The notes under the pieces are model-generated. The model saw nothing but the letters and a program-made list of their open reading frames with translations, searched no databases and was not told where the DNA came from. Shown piece by piece: positions 7,544 to 16,176 of a stretch of 64,000 nt of DNA. The position numbers and the translations under genes were made by a program. Source of the stretch: Paracoccus sp. (in: a-proteobacteria) (GTDB lineage Bacteria; Pseudomonadota; Alphaproteobacteria; Rhodobacterales; Rhodobacteraceae); contig NZ_JAUNTO010000005.1 in NCBI RefSeq assembly GCF_030538655.1, forward strand, positions 1 to 64,000, in the 5' to 3' direction. Within the stretch, counting starts at the first letter, position 1; every line of letters begins with the position of its first letter.

Positions 7544-8152
7544 ATGACGACACTGTTCGACATTGCGGGGATTCAGGCCCGTATTCACACCCTGCCGGGG
7601 CGAACGCCCTTTATCCTGTCCGCCGATCTGGCCGAGGTCTATGGGACCAGCGTCAGGGCGATCAACCAAGCCGTGAAGCGCAATCAGGACATCTTTCCCG
7701 AGGACTTTGCCTTCCGCCTGACAGAGGCCGAAGAGGACCAGATGTGGTCACAGATTGTGACCACATCGGCCAAAAAGCGGGACGACTTTCGGACGCTAGT
7801 TTTCACCCATGCGGGGGCCAACGGCCTTTCCGCTGTCCTGAAAACTCCGACCGCCCGCAAGATGCACGTCGCGGTTCACCGCGCCTTTGCTGCGATGGAG
7901 GCGCAGGCATTGGCCGAGGCGAAGTTTCGACTGCAAAAACTGAATTGCGACGTGCTGACCAAGAAGCCAATCTACGTGCGCGTCCTGCAAGCGGTCGAAC
8001 AAGACTGGACCTTCGATCAGCTTTGGGCTTCTGGCAACTATTCTCGCTGGAGGCTGGAAAATGCAATTCACGAGATGCTGGACATGCGCATGATCGACGC
8101 GCCTTTGCGGGGTATGTCACGCGACATGTTCGCGGAGGCCGTGAATGCCTGA
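7544..8152 (+). CDS. ORF6N-domain protein (antirepressor/BRO-type)
   Basis: 202 aa. Residues about 8-110 match the ORF6N domain: ILSADLAEVYGTSVRAINQA, then KRNQDIFPEDFAFRLTEAE and FTHAGANGLSAVLKTPTARK. ORF6N proteins bind DNA and often act as antirepressors or host-takeover factors. The C-terminal 90 residues are helical and unassigned. I chose the ATG at 7544 because GGAG lies six bases upstream. The structured leader before it suggests post-transcriptional silencing during lysogeny (inference). Confidence 0.8.
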   Translation: MTTLFDIAGIQARIHTLPGRTPFILSADLAEVYGTSVRAINQAVKRNQDIFPEDFAFRLTEAEEDQMWSQIVTTSAKKRDDFRTLVFTHAGANGLSAVLKTPTARKMHVAVHRAFAAMEAQALAEAKFRLQKLNCDVLTKKPIYVRVLQAVEQDWTFDQLWASGNYSRWRLENAIHEMLDMRMIDAPLRGMSRDMFAEAVNA

Positions 8153-8339
8153 CATCAACAGCGCGAGCGAAAAGCTTGATCGGGCGCGCGGTGCGCTCAA
8201 CGCGATTGTTGATCTGCTCGACAACATGCCAAGCCGCGCACCCAACCTGCACATGTCAGCGCCTGAAAACCTCTCGTCGCTCTTGTTCCTCATTTCAGAA
8301 GAAATGGGCCGGGCGGACGACGAACTGGTTCGCCGCTGA
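8145..8339 (+). CDS. Small unknown phage protein
   Basis: 64 aa, helical, overlapping the ORF6N stop by 8 bp. No family recognised. Position between ORF6N and GemA places it in the early operon. Confidence 0.5.
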   Translation: MPDINSASEKLDRARGALNAIVDLLDNMPSRAPNLHMSAPENLSSLLFLISEEMGRADDELVRR

Positions 8340-8363
8340 CGCAAAACTGGCGGGGGCGCTGTC

Positions 8364-9008
8364 ATGAGCGCCCTTGCCGCAGTCCAGATCAAACGCCGTC
8401 AATTGGGCCTTGAGGACGAGGACTGGCGCGACGTGGTCGAGCGTGTGACCGGCCAGCGGTCCACGCGGACCCTGCGCCCGGTGCAGCTGCACAACCTGCT
8501 GGACGAATGTGATCGCCTGCTGGGCGGGCGCGGGCCGGTCAGCAAGCCCCGGCGCAAGCCTTTGGGCGGGCGCTATGCGGCCAAGCTGCAGGCGCTGTGG
8601 ATCGCAGCGTGGAACCTTGGGCTGGTCGCAACGCGTGATGACAAGGCGCTGATTGCCTTCGTGCGCCGTCAGACCGGGATCGACAACCCGGCGTGGGTGC
8701 TGGAGCCAGAGGATGCGCTGAAGATCATTGAGGCGCTGAAGGCCATGACGGCGCGGCGCGGTGTGAACTGGCACTTCAACAAATATGACCCGGCGTTCCT
8801 GCGTGCCCCCGGCTATCAGATCGCGCTGGCGCAGTTCCGGTTGGTTGGTCCCGAGGCCACCAGCTTTAATTTCTGGGCCGGCGAAATGTCGGGAAAGCCG
8901 GTCGAAGTCATGACCGGTCCCGATTGGGTCATGGTTATGAACCACCTCGGCCGTCAGGTTCGCGCCGCCGTCCGCGCGGGCAAGATCACCGCAGGAGACG
9001 CGGCATGA
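8364..9008 (+). CDS. gemA: GemA (Mu gp16 / DUF1018) family protein
   Basis: 214 aa. The N-terminal 100 residues match the gp16/GemA family: IKRRQLGLEDEDWRDVVERV, then the KLQALWIAAWNLGLV helix and FVRRQTGIDNPAWV. In Mu, GemA modulates host gene expression and DNA topology. The C-terminal half (about 120-205) is an extra domain of unknown role. It overlaps the next gene's ATG by 4 bp. Confidence 0.8.
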   Translation: MSALAAVQIKRRQLGLEDEDWRDVVERVTGQRSTRTLRPVQLHNLLDECDRLLGGRGPVSKPRRKPLGGRYAAKLQALWIAAWNLGLVATRDDKALIAFVRRQTGIDNPAWVLEPEDALKIIEALKAMTARRGVNWHFNKYDPAFLRAPGYQIALAQFRLVGPEATSFNFWAGEMSGKPVEVMTGPDWVMVMNHLGRQVRAAVRAGKITAGDAA

Positions 9009-9388
9009 GCTATGACTGGCTGCCCCCATTGCTGGCCGAGATTGCCGAGGTTGCGGGGCTTGACGCCGCGCTGGCCCTGGCTGCGGCACGCGGGGGCAGC
9101 CGGGTCACGATCCCGGCGCGACCACGCCCGGATCACTGGCTGACACAGGCCGTTGGCCCAGAGGCCGCCGCACTGATCTGCGATCATTTCCGGGTCGGGA
9201 ACAGCGGCGCAGTAGTTGAGTTGCCCGTCGGCAGTCTGGCCCAGAAACAGCGCCGGATTGACGCGATGCTGCGCGACGGCGTATCAGCAGATCAAATTGC
9301 GCGCCAATTGCAAGTGCATCGCACCACTGTATTCCGGCGCAAGGCCAAAGCTGGCCCAGACCCACGTCAAGCAAGCCTGTTTGACTAG
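9005..9388 (+). CDS. mor: Mor-type activator of middle/late transcription
   Basis: 127 aa, like Mu Mor (129 aa). The N-terminus (LPPLLAEIAEVAGLDAALAL, about 5-25) followed by a strand with the RGGSRVTIPARP turn is typical of the Mor/C family dimerisation domain. The C-terminal helix-turn-helix is at about 88-112 (DGVSADQIARQLQVHRTTVF). It should activate the lysis and head genes that follow. I chose the ATG at 9005 because upstream in-frame sequence lies inside gemA. Confidence 0.85.
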   Translation: MSYDWLPPLLAEIAEVAGLDAALALAAARGGSRVTIPARPRPDHWLTQAVGPEAAALICDHFRVGNSGAVVELPVGSLAQKQRRIDAMLRDGVSADQIARQLQVHRTTVFRRKAKAGPDPRQASLFD

Positions 9389-9402
9389 GTAGCCCCGCTA
9401 CC
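9388..9402 (+). promoter_or_regulatory. GGTAGC-GCTACC dyad after mor
   Basis: A 6-bp inverted repeat with a CCC loop begins at the mor stop and lies 55 bp before the endolysin. The arm GCTACCGCCG recurs in the stronger hairpin at 29431-29457. It may be an attenuator or an activator site; there is no T-run. Confidence 0.3.
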
Positions 9403-9429
9403 GCCGTCCCGTCGCGCGCGCGCGAATAT

Positions 9430-9453
9430 GGTCCTTCTCAACCCGAGAGGACC
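9430..9453 (+). promoter_or_regulatory. Stem-loop covering the endolysin ribosome binding site
   Basis: GGTCCT, a bulged T and CTC can pair with GAGAGGACC across a loop of AACCC. The 3' arm contains the GAGAGGA ribosome site of the amidase gene, so the structure could limit early lysin translation (inference). Confidence 0.4.
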
Positions 9454-9456
9454 GCC

Positions 9457-10329
9457 ATGAACATCAAAAATCACAAACTGACCGGGGTCGAGTATCAGCA
9501 AGCCCGCTGGATCGGCCCCGAAATCACCCCGGAAATCGTGATCCTGCACGATACCGCCAGCAGCATCAAAAAAGGTGCGGCGGCGGGTTATCTGCGCGAC
9601 AATCCGGCCAAGGTGTCAGTGCATTTCGTGATCGAAATCGACGGCACGATCATTCAGCAGGTGCCGGTCAACCGCCGCGCCAATCACGCGGGCGCATCCA
9701 GTTTTCACGGGCGTTCTGGCTGTAATGATTTCTCGATCGGCATCGAGCTGGTAAACCCCGGCAAGATGAGCGCGGTTGCGCCCGGCGTCGGGCGGACGTG
9801 GTTTGGAGCCGCCATTCATAAAGACCCGGTGCAAGGTATCGAGATCCGCGAGGCCGCAACCGAACAACACGGCACTGGCGTCTGGATGGACTATCCAATC
9901 AAACAAATCACCGCGCTGTGCCAGTTGCTGGCCGTGCTGTTTTCCGACATCCCGACGCTGCGCGACATCACCACTCACTGGTATGTTTCGCCCGGACGCA
10001 AAATTGACACCAACCCGCTGCTCCCGCTGGAAGAGGTTCGCGCGCATATTCTGGGGTGTGACGATCCGGCAGATGTTGTTGCCGAGGATCAATCGACCGA
10101 GACCGTATCAAGCGACCTCGTCCAGATCGACGCGCCCGGCGACGGCCTGAACCTGCGCCGCTGGCCCTCGTTCAATCCGAACGTCCTGACCACGATCCCG
10201 CACGAGGCCGTCGTGCCGGTGCTGCGCGAAGGCTGGTTCAGCGGCCGCCACTGGCTGCGCGTCATTTACGCCGGGCAAGAGGGCTGGATCGTCGCCAGCC
10301 ACACTGCCGCCATCACCCATTCTGCCTGA
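9457..10329 (+). CDS. Endolysin: N-acetylmuramoyl-L-alanine amidase with SH3-like domain
   Basis: 290 aa. Residues about 20-195 are an Amidase_2 (T7 lysozyme/PGRP-like) zinc amidase: His31 in VILHDT, His174 in THWYVSPGRK and Asp184 in KIDTNP are the probable zinc ligands. Residues about 226-286 are a bacterial SH3-like wall-binding domain (GDGLNLRRWPS...LREGWFSGRHWLRV). It should cleave the amide bond between MurNAc and the peptide stem at lysis. No signal peptide, so it needs the holin encoded next. Confidence 0.85.
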   Translation: MNIKNHKLTGVEYQQARWIGPEITPEIVILHDTASSIKKGAAAGYLRDNPAKVSVHFVIEIDGTIIQQVPVNRRANHAGASSFHGRSGCNDFSIGIELVNPGKMSAVAPGVGRTWFGAAIHKDPVQGIEIREAATEQHGTGVWMDYPIKQITALCQLLAVLFSDIPTLRDITTHWYVSPGRKIDTNPLLPLEEVRAHILGCDDPADVVAEDQSTETVSSDLVQIDAPGDGLNLRRWPSFNPNVLTTIPHEAVVPVLREGWFSGRHWLRVIYAGQEGWIVASHTAAITHSA

Positions 10330-10339
10330 GGATCACCCC

Positions 10340-10699
10340 ATGAACAGCTTGCTTGCTGAATTCGCCGCCACCATCCTGCCCGCCGCCGTTCAGTTGATCG
10401 GCGCGGCTCTGGGTCTGCTGCTGATCCGCGCCGCCAATGTGGCCCGAGACCGCTGGGGCATCGAGATTGAAGCCCGCCACCGTGAGGCGCTGCATTCCGC
10501 ACTGATGAGCGGCATCCGAGCTGCAATCTTGAAAGGTCTGCGCGGGGATGCCGCCGTAGATATGGCGATTGCGCACGCCACGGCCAGCGTCCCCGATGCG
10601 TTGTCCCGGCTGCAACCATCAGCAGATGTGCTGATCTCGATCGCCACCGCCAAACTGGAAGAAGTGTTACCTCTGATCTCAGCGCGGGTTGACGCCTGA
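10340..10699 (+). CDS. Holin candidate (phage holin superfamily 6-like)
   Basis: 119 aa with one N-terminal membrane helix (about 10-32, ATILPAAVQLIGAALGLLLI) and a long amphipathic cytoplasmic tail. The arrangement resembles the LLH-type phage holins of superfamily 6. It lies 10 bp after the endolysin, which supports a role in releasing it. Its stop overlaps the next ATG. Confidence 0.65.
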   Translation: MNSLLAEFAATILPAAVQLIGAALGLLLIRAANVARDRWGIEIEARHREALHSALMSGIRAAILKGLRGDAAVDMAIAHATASVPDALSRLQPSADVLISIATAKLEEVLPLISARVDA

Positions 10700-10920
10700 T
10701 GGACGAACGCGACTTGGAACATGCCGATGCACTGGCCGAGGCCGAGCGGGCCAATGCTGCGGACCGCGCCTGCCGGGCGGTTGCCAGTCCCGGCGCGGCT
10801 GACTGCGAGGATTGCGGGGCCGTGATCTCGGCCGAGCGGCGGGCGGCAGCACCTTTCGCCATCCGCTGCATCCGCTGCCAGCGGGCCCATGAACGCCGGA
10901 GGCTGCGCCATGCGGTATGA
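10699..10920 (+). CDS. DksA/TraR-type C4 zinc-finger protein
   Basis: 73 aa. Two Cys pairs (CEDC about 36-39 and CIRC about 57-60) form the C4 zinc finger of the TraR/DksA family, preceded by a short helix rich in Ala and Glu. TraR-type proteins bind RNA polymerase at the secondary channel and redirect host transcription. Small versions are common in Mu-like and P2-like phages between lysis genes. The role here is inferred from family. Confidence 0.8.
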   Translation: MDERDLEHADALAEAERANAADRACRAVASPGAADCEDCGAVISAERRAAAPFAIRCIRCQRAHERRRLRHAV

Positions 10921-11338
10921 TGATCTGCCCTGGCCGGTTCAGGGGCTGGTGCGCTTTATGCTGCATGATGAGGTGCGGATTTTCGAGGTGTTCTCGGCGC
11001 TAAACCTGCTCGCGTGGGCGTGGATGCTGTGGCTGCATCCAGAAATACTGGCCCGCGCCAGCTATCAGGGCTTTATCACCGCCGCGCCGCCGGTCTGGGC
11101 CGTCATCGCCTTTGTCATCGGCGCGATGCAGATCGCCGCGATGGTGCTGCGTCATCATCATGTTGCCCGGTTGCGGTTTCCGGCCATGGCGCTGGCGGCA
11201 GGTATCTGGACCGTGATTGCGGTGCATTTCTGGGCAGGGCCGCCCTCGACCGCTGCCGTCAACTATACGCTGATCGCCCTCGGGGCTGCAATTTCGGGGG
11301 TCTATCTGGGATGGAAACCTACTTCCAACAACTTCTAA
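10910..11338 (+). CDS. Four-helix membrane protein of the lysis region
   Basis: 142 aa with about four membrane helices (about 23-45, 57-78, 88-108, 112-130). GGAGG lies seven bases before the ATG at 10910. It sits between the zinc-finger gene and a coiled-coil membrane protein, so it could be a second holin or antiholin. No family recognised. Confidence 0.5.
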   Translation: MRYDDLPWPVQGLVRFMLHDEVRIFEVFSALNLLAWAWMLWLHPEILARASYQGFITAAPPVWAVIAFVIGAMQIAAMVLRHHHVARLRFPAMALAAGIWTVIAVHFWAGPPSTAAVNYTLIALGAAISGVYLGWKPTSNNF

Positions 11339-11685
11339 CCCAAGGCGGACCGCTGGGTGCTGTCGTTGTGATCGTTGTCATGGTGCTGGGCCTGTGGTTT
11401 CGGCACAAAGGCTGGCTGTTTGACAGCCCGAAACCCGCGCTGGACAGCAGCCAGATGCGAGAGCTGGCCGCCCAGATGGATGACGTCAAAAAGCGGCTGA
11501 CCAGTGTCGAGCGTGACCTGAGCCACCTGCCGACCCGCAGCGAAATTCACGCACTGAACGTCGCCCAGGTGCAGTTGAACGAACGGTTGCAGGCGCTGGA
11601 CCGCACCGCCACCACAACGGGCCGGGCCGTCACCCGGATCGAAGATTACATGATCCAAGTCAGCCGCCGGAGCCAAGAGCCATGA
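11311..11685 (+). CDS. DUF2730-like protein: membrane anchor plus coiled coil
   Basis: 124 aa. One N-terminal membrane helix (about 12-30, GAVVVIVVMVLGLWF) is followed by a predicted coiled coil (about 45-115, MRELAAQMDDVKKRL...). This architecture and position match DUF2730 of Mu-like phages. It could be a spanin-like component, but that is inference. It overlaps the preceding gene by 28 bp. Confidence 0.65.
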   Translation: METYFQQLLTQGGPLGAVVVIVVMVLGLWFRHKGWLFDSPKPALDSSQMRELAAQMDDVKKRLTSVERDLSHLPTRSEIHALNVAQVQLNERLQALDRTATTTGRAVTRIEDYMIQVSRRSQEP

Positions 11686-11999
11686 CTGTTTTTGACGATT
11701 ACAGCGACCACTATGACGAAACCGTCCGTCTGACGATGCTGAAGGCCATCGCGGACGATCCCGGTGGAATGCTGAACGAGACCATGCTGCACAAGGTGCT
11801 GGATGATTTCGCATTCCGCCGCAGTCGCGCCTATGTCCGCAGCCAGATGATGTGGCTGGCCAATGCCGTCAGCGCCGTCCTCGTTCGCGAGATCAACGGC
11901 ATTATGGTGGCCAAGATTACCCCTGCTGGCAAAGACCATCTGGACGGTCGGACCTATCTGGATGGCATCCGCATCCCGTCAACGACGCGGGGCTGGTGA
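11682..11999 (+). CDS. Small winged-helix-like protein before the small terminase
   Basis: 105 aa. The pattern LTMLKAIADDPGGMLNETML, then RSQMMWLANAVSAVLVREING and KITPAGKDHLDGR, looks like a winged-helix fold. Genes with this layout stand in front of the DUF3486 gene in Mu-like phages (gp26 position). The exact role is not known. Its stop overlaps the next start. Confidence 0.6.
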   Translation: MTVFDDYSDHYDETVRLTMLKAIADDPGGMLNETMLHKVLDDFAFRRSRAYVRSQMMWLANAVSAVLVREINGIMVAKITPAGKDHLDGRTYLDGIRIPSTTRGW

Positions 12000-12556
12000 T
12001 GACCCGGCGGCGCGGACGCGGGCGGCTTTCCGCCATTGATCTGCTGCCGGTCGAGGCGGCGGATGCGGTTGCATGGGCGTTCAACGAGCTGCGCGAACGC
12101 AACCGCACCCAGATCGAAATCCACGACGAGTTCAACGAAAAGCTGGTGGCGTTGGGGTTGGAGCCGGTCAGCTATTCCGCGTTCAATCGCCACTCGATCC
12201 GGCTGGCCTCGATGGCGCGGCGGCATGAAGAGGTGCGGGCGATCACGACGGCGCTGACCGACCGGTTGGACCCGGACGCCGCTGACGATCTGACCATCAT
12301 GGCGGCCGAGACCATCAAGACGCTGGTGTTCGAATTGATGGAAGGATCGGTCACGCCCAAGCAGACGCAGGAACTGGCGAACGCACTGCGCGCCGCCGAA
12401 GCGGCGGCCAAGATGCCGCTGATCCGCAAGCGCGAGATTGAGGCGCAGTTCGCGCGGCAGGTTGATGACGCGATCGACAAAGTGCGGGTCGAAAAGGGCC
12501 TGACTGACGAACAGGCGGCATTCTTCCGCCGTGAGGTTCTGGGGGTGAAGCAATGA
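11999..12556 (+). CDS. Small terminase candidate (Mu gp27, DUF3486)
   Basis: 185 aa. Begins with the basic RRRGRGRLSAIDLLP typical of DUF3486, followed by a helix-turn-helix-like stretch (ERNRTQIEIHDEFNEKL) and a long helical C-terminus. DUF3486 proteins precede the large terminase in Mu-like phages and probably recognise the phage end for packaging. The ATG at 11999 overlaps the upstream stop; GTG at 11996 is also possible. Confidence 0.8.
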   Translation: MTRRRGRGRLSAIDLLPVEAADAVAWAFNELRERNRTQIEIHDEFNEKLVALGLEPVSYSAFNRHSIRLASMARRHEEVRAITTALTDRLDPDAADDLTIMAAETIKTLVFELMEGSVTPKQTQELANALRAAEAAAKMPLIRKREIEAQFARQVDDAIDKVRVEKGLTDEQAAFFRREVLGVKQ

Positions 12557-12786
12557 CGAATACCTGGGCGATGTGGAGTAAAGAAGATCTGCAATATGCT
12601 GCGGCTGTCGGGCTGACGGTCTTGGCGCAACGCGGTTCGACCGCGTTCATCCAGCGCAATCTGGGGCTTGGATACAACGATGCGGCACGCCTCGTTGAAC
12701 GGATGGAAGTCGAGGGCATTCTTTCCAAGCCGTCGGCTGTTGGGAAGCGGGATGTTCTCGTTGGCGCGCGTGGAGGAAATCAATGA
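12553..12786 (+). CDS. Free-standing FtsK-gamma-like winged-helix protein
   Basis: 77 aa. Residues about 14-72 follow the FtsK gamma (KOPS-reading) domain: AAAVGLTVLAQRGSTAFIQR, then LGLGYNDAARLVERMEVEGI and GKRDVLV. In FtsK this winged helix reads chromosomal polarity sequences and contacts XerD. Here there is no motor domain. It lies between small and large terminase genes, so it may guide packaging or bind phage or host DNA (inference). Confidence 0.7.
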   Translation: MTNTWAMWSKEDLQYAAAVGLTVLAQRGSTAFIQRNLGLGYNDAARLVERMEVEGILSKPSAVGKRDVLVGARGGNQ

Positions 12787-12977
12787 GCATGTCGCCCCAC
12801 AACCCGCCCGCCTCGCCCGCGCAGATCGCCCATGATCTGCGGATGCAAGCTAAGGCGCTGCAGGGGCGGCATCTGAGCGGGCATATGATGGACGGGCTGT
12901 GCCGGTCGTTGAACCGTGGCGCGGCCACCATCGAACATCTGCTGAAGCGGATCACCGACATTGAGGCCGAGCGATGA
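12783..12977 (+). CDS. Small unknown phage protein
   Basis: 64 aa, His- and Met-containing, helical, overlapping both neighbours at start and stop codons. No family recognised. Confidence 0.5.
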   Translation: MSMSPHNPPASPAQIAHDLRMQAKALQGRHLSGHMMDGLCRSLNRGAATIEHLLKRITDIEAER

Positions 12978-14614
12978 AGCCCGATCCCGCCTTTGTTTCC
13001 GGCCCGCCGGTCCTGACCCGTGACCCCGGTGCGCTGCCCCATGATCTGCTGGCCGGCAGTGAGATCCCCGACGATCTGGACCCGCTGGCTGACGGCATCC
13101 TGATGCAACATCAGATCGACTGGCTGGCGGACAAGTCCACGCTGAAGGTGGCCGAAAAGGGCCGCCGCACCGGTATCACTTTTGCCGAGGCGCTGGATGA
13201 CACCATTCTTGCTGCGACCGCCCGCTCGGCCGGGGGCGACAACGTGTTTTATATTGGCGACACCAAAGATAAGGGCCGCGAGTTCATCGGCTATGTTGCC
13301 CATTTCGCCAAGATCATCGCGGGTGGGCTGCACCCGATCGAAGAGTTCATCTTCAAGGACGAACGCGCCGATGGCACCACGAAAGACATCAGCGCCTTTC
13401 GCATCCAGTTCGCCAGCGGGTTCCGGGTCGAGGCGCTGTCATCGAACCCGGCAAACATTCGCGGCCTTCAGGGCACCGTGGTCATTGACGAGGCCGCCTA
13501 TCACCGCGACGTGCGTGAGGTGATCGACGCGGTGAACGCGCTGTTGATCTGGGGCGGCAAGGTGCGGGTCATCAGCACGCATAAGGGGGTTCTGAACGCT
13601 TTCAACGAGCTGATCCTTGAGGCGCGGGCGGGAAAAAACGGCTTTAAGGTCCATCATATTCCGTTCGCAGCCGCCGTCACGAACGGCCTTTACAAGCGCG
13701 TTTGCCAGATGAAGGGCAAGGTCTGGTCGCCTGAAGTCGAAGCCGAGTGGGAGGCCGAAATCCGCGCCTCTTACGGCGTGCGCCGCGCAGCGATGCGGCA
13801 GGAACTGGACGCAATCCCGGCCGAGGCCGAGGGCGCGGCCCTGTCCCGCGTTCAGATCGAAGCCTGCATGGAACCGGACATCCCGGTCATCCGCTGGTCG
13901 CAGCCCGACGATTTCCGCGACGCCCCCGAGGAGGCCCGCAAAGCCGCTGCGCGTGATTGGTGTGAAACGCACCTGCGTCCGATCCTATCCGGCCTGAATC
14001 GCAACCTGCGCCATTATGCGGGCGAGGATTTCGCGCGATCAGGCGACGTGACGGACATCCTGATCGCCGAGGAACTGCCCGACCTGACCCGGCGCAGCGT
14101 GCTGATGGTCGAGCTGCGCAATATTCCCTTCGATCAGCAGCGTGACATTCTTTATTACGTTTTTGACCGGGTACCGCGCATGACAAAGGCTGCGCTGGAT
14201 AAGACCGGCAACGGTGCCTATCTGGCCGAAAAAGCGGCACAGCGGTATGGCAGCCGCGTGATTGAGGTGCATTTCTCGCAGGAATGGTATCGCGCGGAAA
14301 TGCCCGCCTATATCGAGGCGTTCAGCGACCGCACGATCATCCTGCCGCAGCATGCTGACGTGCTGCAAGATCATCAAGCGCTGCAATATGTGAACGGCGT
14401 GATCCGGGTGCCGGAGGGCCACCGTTTCAAGGGCAGTGACGGTTATGACCGGCATGGTGACAGCGCCATTGCGGGGGCGCTGATGTGGTTCGCCTCGCGC
14501 CAGATCGGCGCGGAATACGGCTATCAGCCGGTCGGCGGCGATGATGATGCAGACCCCGACGATTGGGACAGTGAAGACGCCCCCGGCTTTCGGCGGCGCG
14601 GAGGATTGTGGTGA
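12974..14614 (+). CDS. Large terminase subunit (Mu gp28 type)
   Basis: 546 aa, normal size for gp28. The ATPase has a Walker A-like EKGRRTGIT (61-69) and Walker B VVIDEA (169-174). The C-terminal RNase H-like nuclease shows acidic residues in GEDFARSGD, in DKTGNGAYLAE and in DRHGDSAIAGAL. It cuts and pumps the phage genome, with flanking host DNA, into the procapsid. It overlaps the portal start by one base. Confidence 0.9.
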   Translation: MKPDPAFVSGPPVLTRDPGALPHDLLAGSEIPDDLDPLADGILMQHQIDWLADKSTLKVAEKGRRTGITFAEALDDTILAATARSAGGDNVFYIGDTKDKGREFIGYVAHFAKIIAGGLHPIEEFIFKDERADGTTKDISAFRIQFASGFRVEALSSNPANIRGLQGTVVIDEAAYHRDVREVIDAVNALLIWGGKVRVISTHKGVLNAFNELILEARAGKNGFKVHHIPFAAAVTNGLYKRVCQMKGKVWSPEVEAEWEAEIRASYGVRRAAMRQELDAIPAEAEGAALSRVQIEACMEPDIPVIRWSQPDDFRDAPEEARKAAARDWCETHLRPILSGLNRNLRHYAGEDFARSGDVTDILIAEELPDLTRRSVLMVELRNIPFDQQRDILYYVFDRVPRMTKAALDKTGNGAYLAEKAAQRYGSRVIEVHFSQEWYRAEMPAYIEAFSDRTIILPQHADVLQDHQALQYVNGVIRVPEGHRFKGSDGYDRHGDSAIAGALMWFASRQIGAEYGYQPVGGDDDADPDDWDSEDAPGFRRRGGLW

Positions 14615-16176
14615 TGGTAAAACGTGAAAGCCGGGTGCTGGGGCCGGATGGCCGCCCCGTTGAGATGCAGGCGCTGACTGACAGCGTGATGCCGCCCAGT
14701 ACGACGGGTGTGCGGCAGGCATGGGCCAACAGCATCGCCAGCGGGCTGACGCCGGAAAAGCTGGCGGCGATCCTGAAAGCGGCGAACGGCGGGGATAACC
14801 GCGATCTGCTGACGCTGGCCGAGGAAATGGAAGAGCGCGACACGCATTACGCCTCGGTCCTTGGCCAGCGTAAGCGCGCGGTCAGCGGGATCGAACCGAT
14901 CGTCAGGGCGGGCGGGACAGACGCCAAGGCCAAAGCGGCGGCGGTGGCTGTGCAGGAACTGGTGGCCGCGCCGATCTTTGACGACATGATCGACAACCTA
15001 CTGGATGCGCTGGCCAAGGGCTATGCGGTGGTGCAGCCGATCTGGAACTATGGCGCGGTCTGGAAGCCCGCTGAATACCGTTTCGAAGATCCGCGCGCCT
15101 TCCAGTTCGCGGGCGACGATCTGCGCATCCGCGATGCAGAGATCCGCGAGGGCCGTCCGATCCCACCGTGGTCGCTGATCGTTCATCGCCCGCATCTGAA
15201 ATCCGGCCTGACCGTGCGCGCGGGTCTTGCGCGGCTGGTGGCGTGGACCTTCATGCTCAAGTCCTACACGCTTCAGGACTGGGCGGCGTTTCTGGAAATA
15301 TTCGGGATGCCGCTGCGCGTCGGCAAATATGATCGCGGGGCCTCGGCCGAGGAGCGGCGGGTGCTGCTTCGCGCGGTGCGCGATCTGGCGACTGATGCCG
15401 CCGCGATCATCCCGATGGGCATGGAGATCGAGTTTATCGAAGCCAAGGGTGGCAGCGGCAACGCAGTCTTTGGTGCGATGGCTGAATACCTGGACAAGCA
15501 GGTCAGCAAGGCCGTGATCGGCCAGACCATGACCACAGACGAAGGGTCCAGCCGGTCACAGTCCGAGATCCATGATGAAGTGCGGCTGGATATCCGCCGC
15601 GCCGACGCCAAACAGCTGGGCACCACGGTCAACCGCGACCTGATTGCGCCTTTCATCGCCTTCAACTTTGGGCCGGATGTGGCTGCGCCTGTCGTCAGCT
15701 GGCCGGTCGAAGATCCCGAGGACGTCAAAGAATTCACCGAGGCCGTGGCCCGCGTTGTGCCTTTGGGCCAGCCGGTTGCCGTCGTGGACGTGGCGGCCAA
15801 GATGGGTATCCGCGTGCCCGAGGCGGGCGATGCAATCCTGAGGGTACCCGGCACTCTGGTGGCTGACGCCCCGGCCCATGTCGCTCGGCAGATCGCCGGG
15901 TGCTGCCCCGGCTGCGGCACCACGCATCGCGCCAGCGCGACCCCGCCGCCCGAGGATGACCCGCTGGTGGCCGAGGCGCTGGCCGAATGGCATCTGGACA
16001 TGGCGCCGATCATCGACCCAATCCTGCAGGCGCTGGACGAGGTGCAGGCAGCGGGTGGCGGCTATGATGAGTTCCTTGCACGGCTGGATCAGATGCAGCC
16101 CGACACTTCGGCGCTGGCCCGGCGACTGGCGATCCTGACGATGAAGGCGCGTGGCGATGGCGACCTCGGACGATAA
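14614..16176 (+). CDS. Portal protein (Mu gp29, DUF935)
   Basis: 520 aa, usual length for DUF935. Recognisable segments include LAEEMEERDTHYASVLGQRK, the FLEIFGMPLRVGKYDRGAS block and QTMTTDEGSSRSQSEIHDEV near residue 310. A zinc-ribbon-like CCPGCGTTH appears at about residue 430. It forms the dodecameric DNA channel at the capsid vertex. The ATG at 14614 is preferred over two GTG codons just upstream. Confidence 0.9.
   Translation: MVKRESRVLGPDGRPVEMQALTDSVMPPSTTGVRQAWANSIASGLTPEKLAAILKAANGGDNRDLLTLAEEMEERDTHYASVLGQRKRAVSGIEPIVRAGGTDAKAKAAAVAVQELVAAPIFDDMIDNLLDALAKGYAVVQPIWNYGAVWKPAEYRFEDPRAFQFAGDDLRIRDAEIREGRPIPPWSLIVHRPHLKSGLTVRAGLARLVAWTFMLKSYTLQDWAAFLEIFGMPLRVGKYDRGASAEERRVLLRAVRDLATDAAAIIPMGMEIEFIEAKGGSGNAVFGAMAEYLDKQVSKAVIGQTMTTDEGSSRSQSEIHDEVRLDIRRADAKQLGTTVNRDLIAPFIAFNFGPDVAAPVVSWPVEDPEDVKEFTEAVARVVPLGQPVAVVDVAAKMGIRVPEAGDAILRVPGTLVADAPAHVARQIAGCCPGCGTTHRASATPPPEDDPLVAEALAEWHLDMAPIIDPILQALDEVQAAGGGYDEFLARLDQMQPDTSALARRLAILTMKARGDGDLGR

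Noticed and set aside
7297..8367. 356-codon frame beginning just after the DUF3164 stop
   Set aside because: Most of it is a shadow of the ORF6N gene. Its first 82 codons cover the structured leader and look more like RNA than protein, although an icd-like short product cannot be excluded.
5577..9004. Gam-type host-nuclease inhibitor expected in a Mu-like early region
   Set aside because: None of the proteins between B and mor resembles Gam; the ParB-like, DUF3164 and ORF6N genes take up the early region instead.
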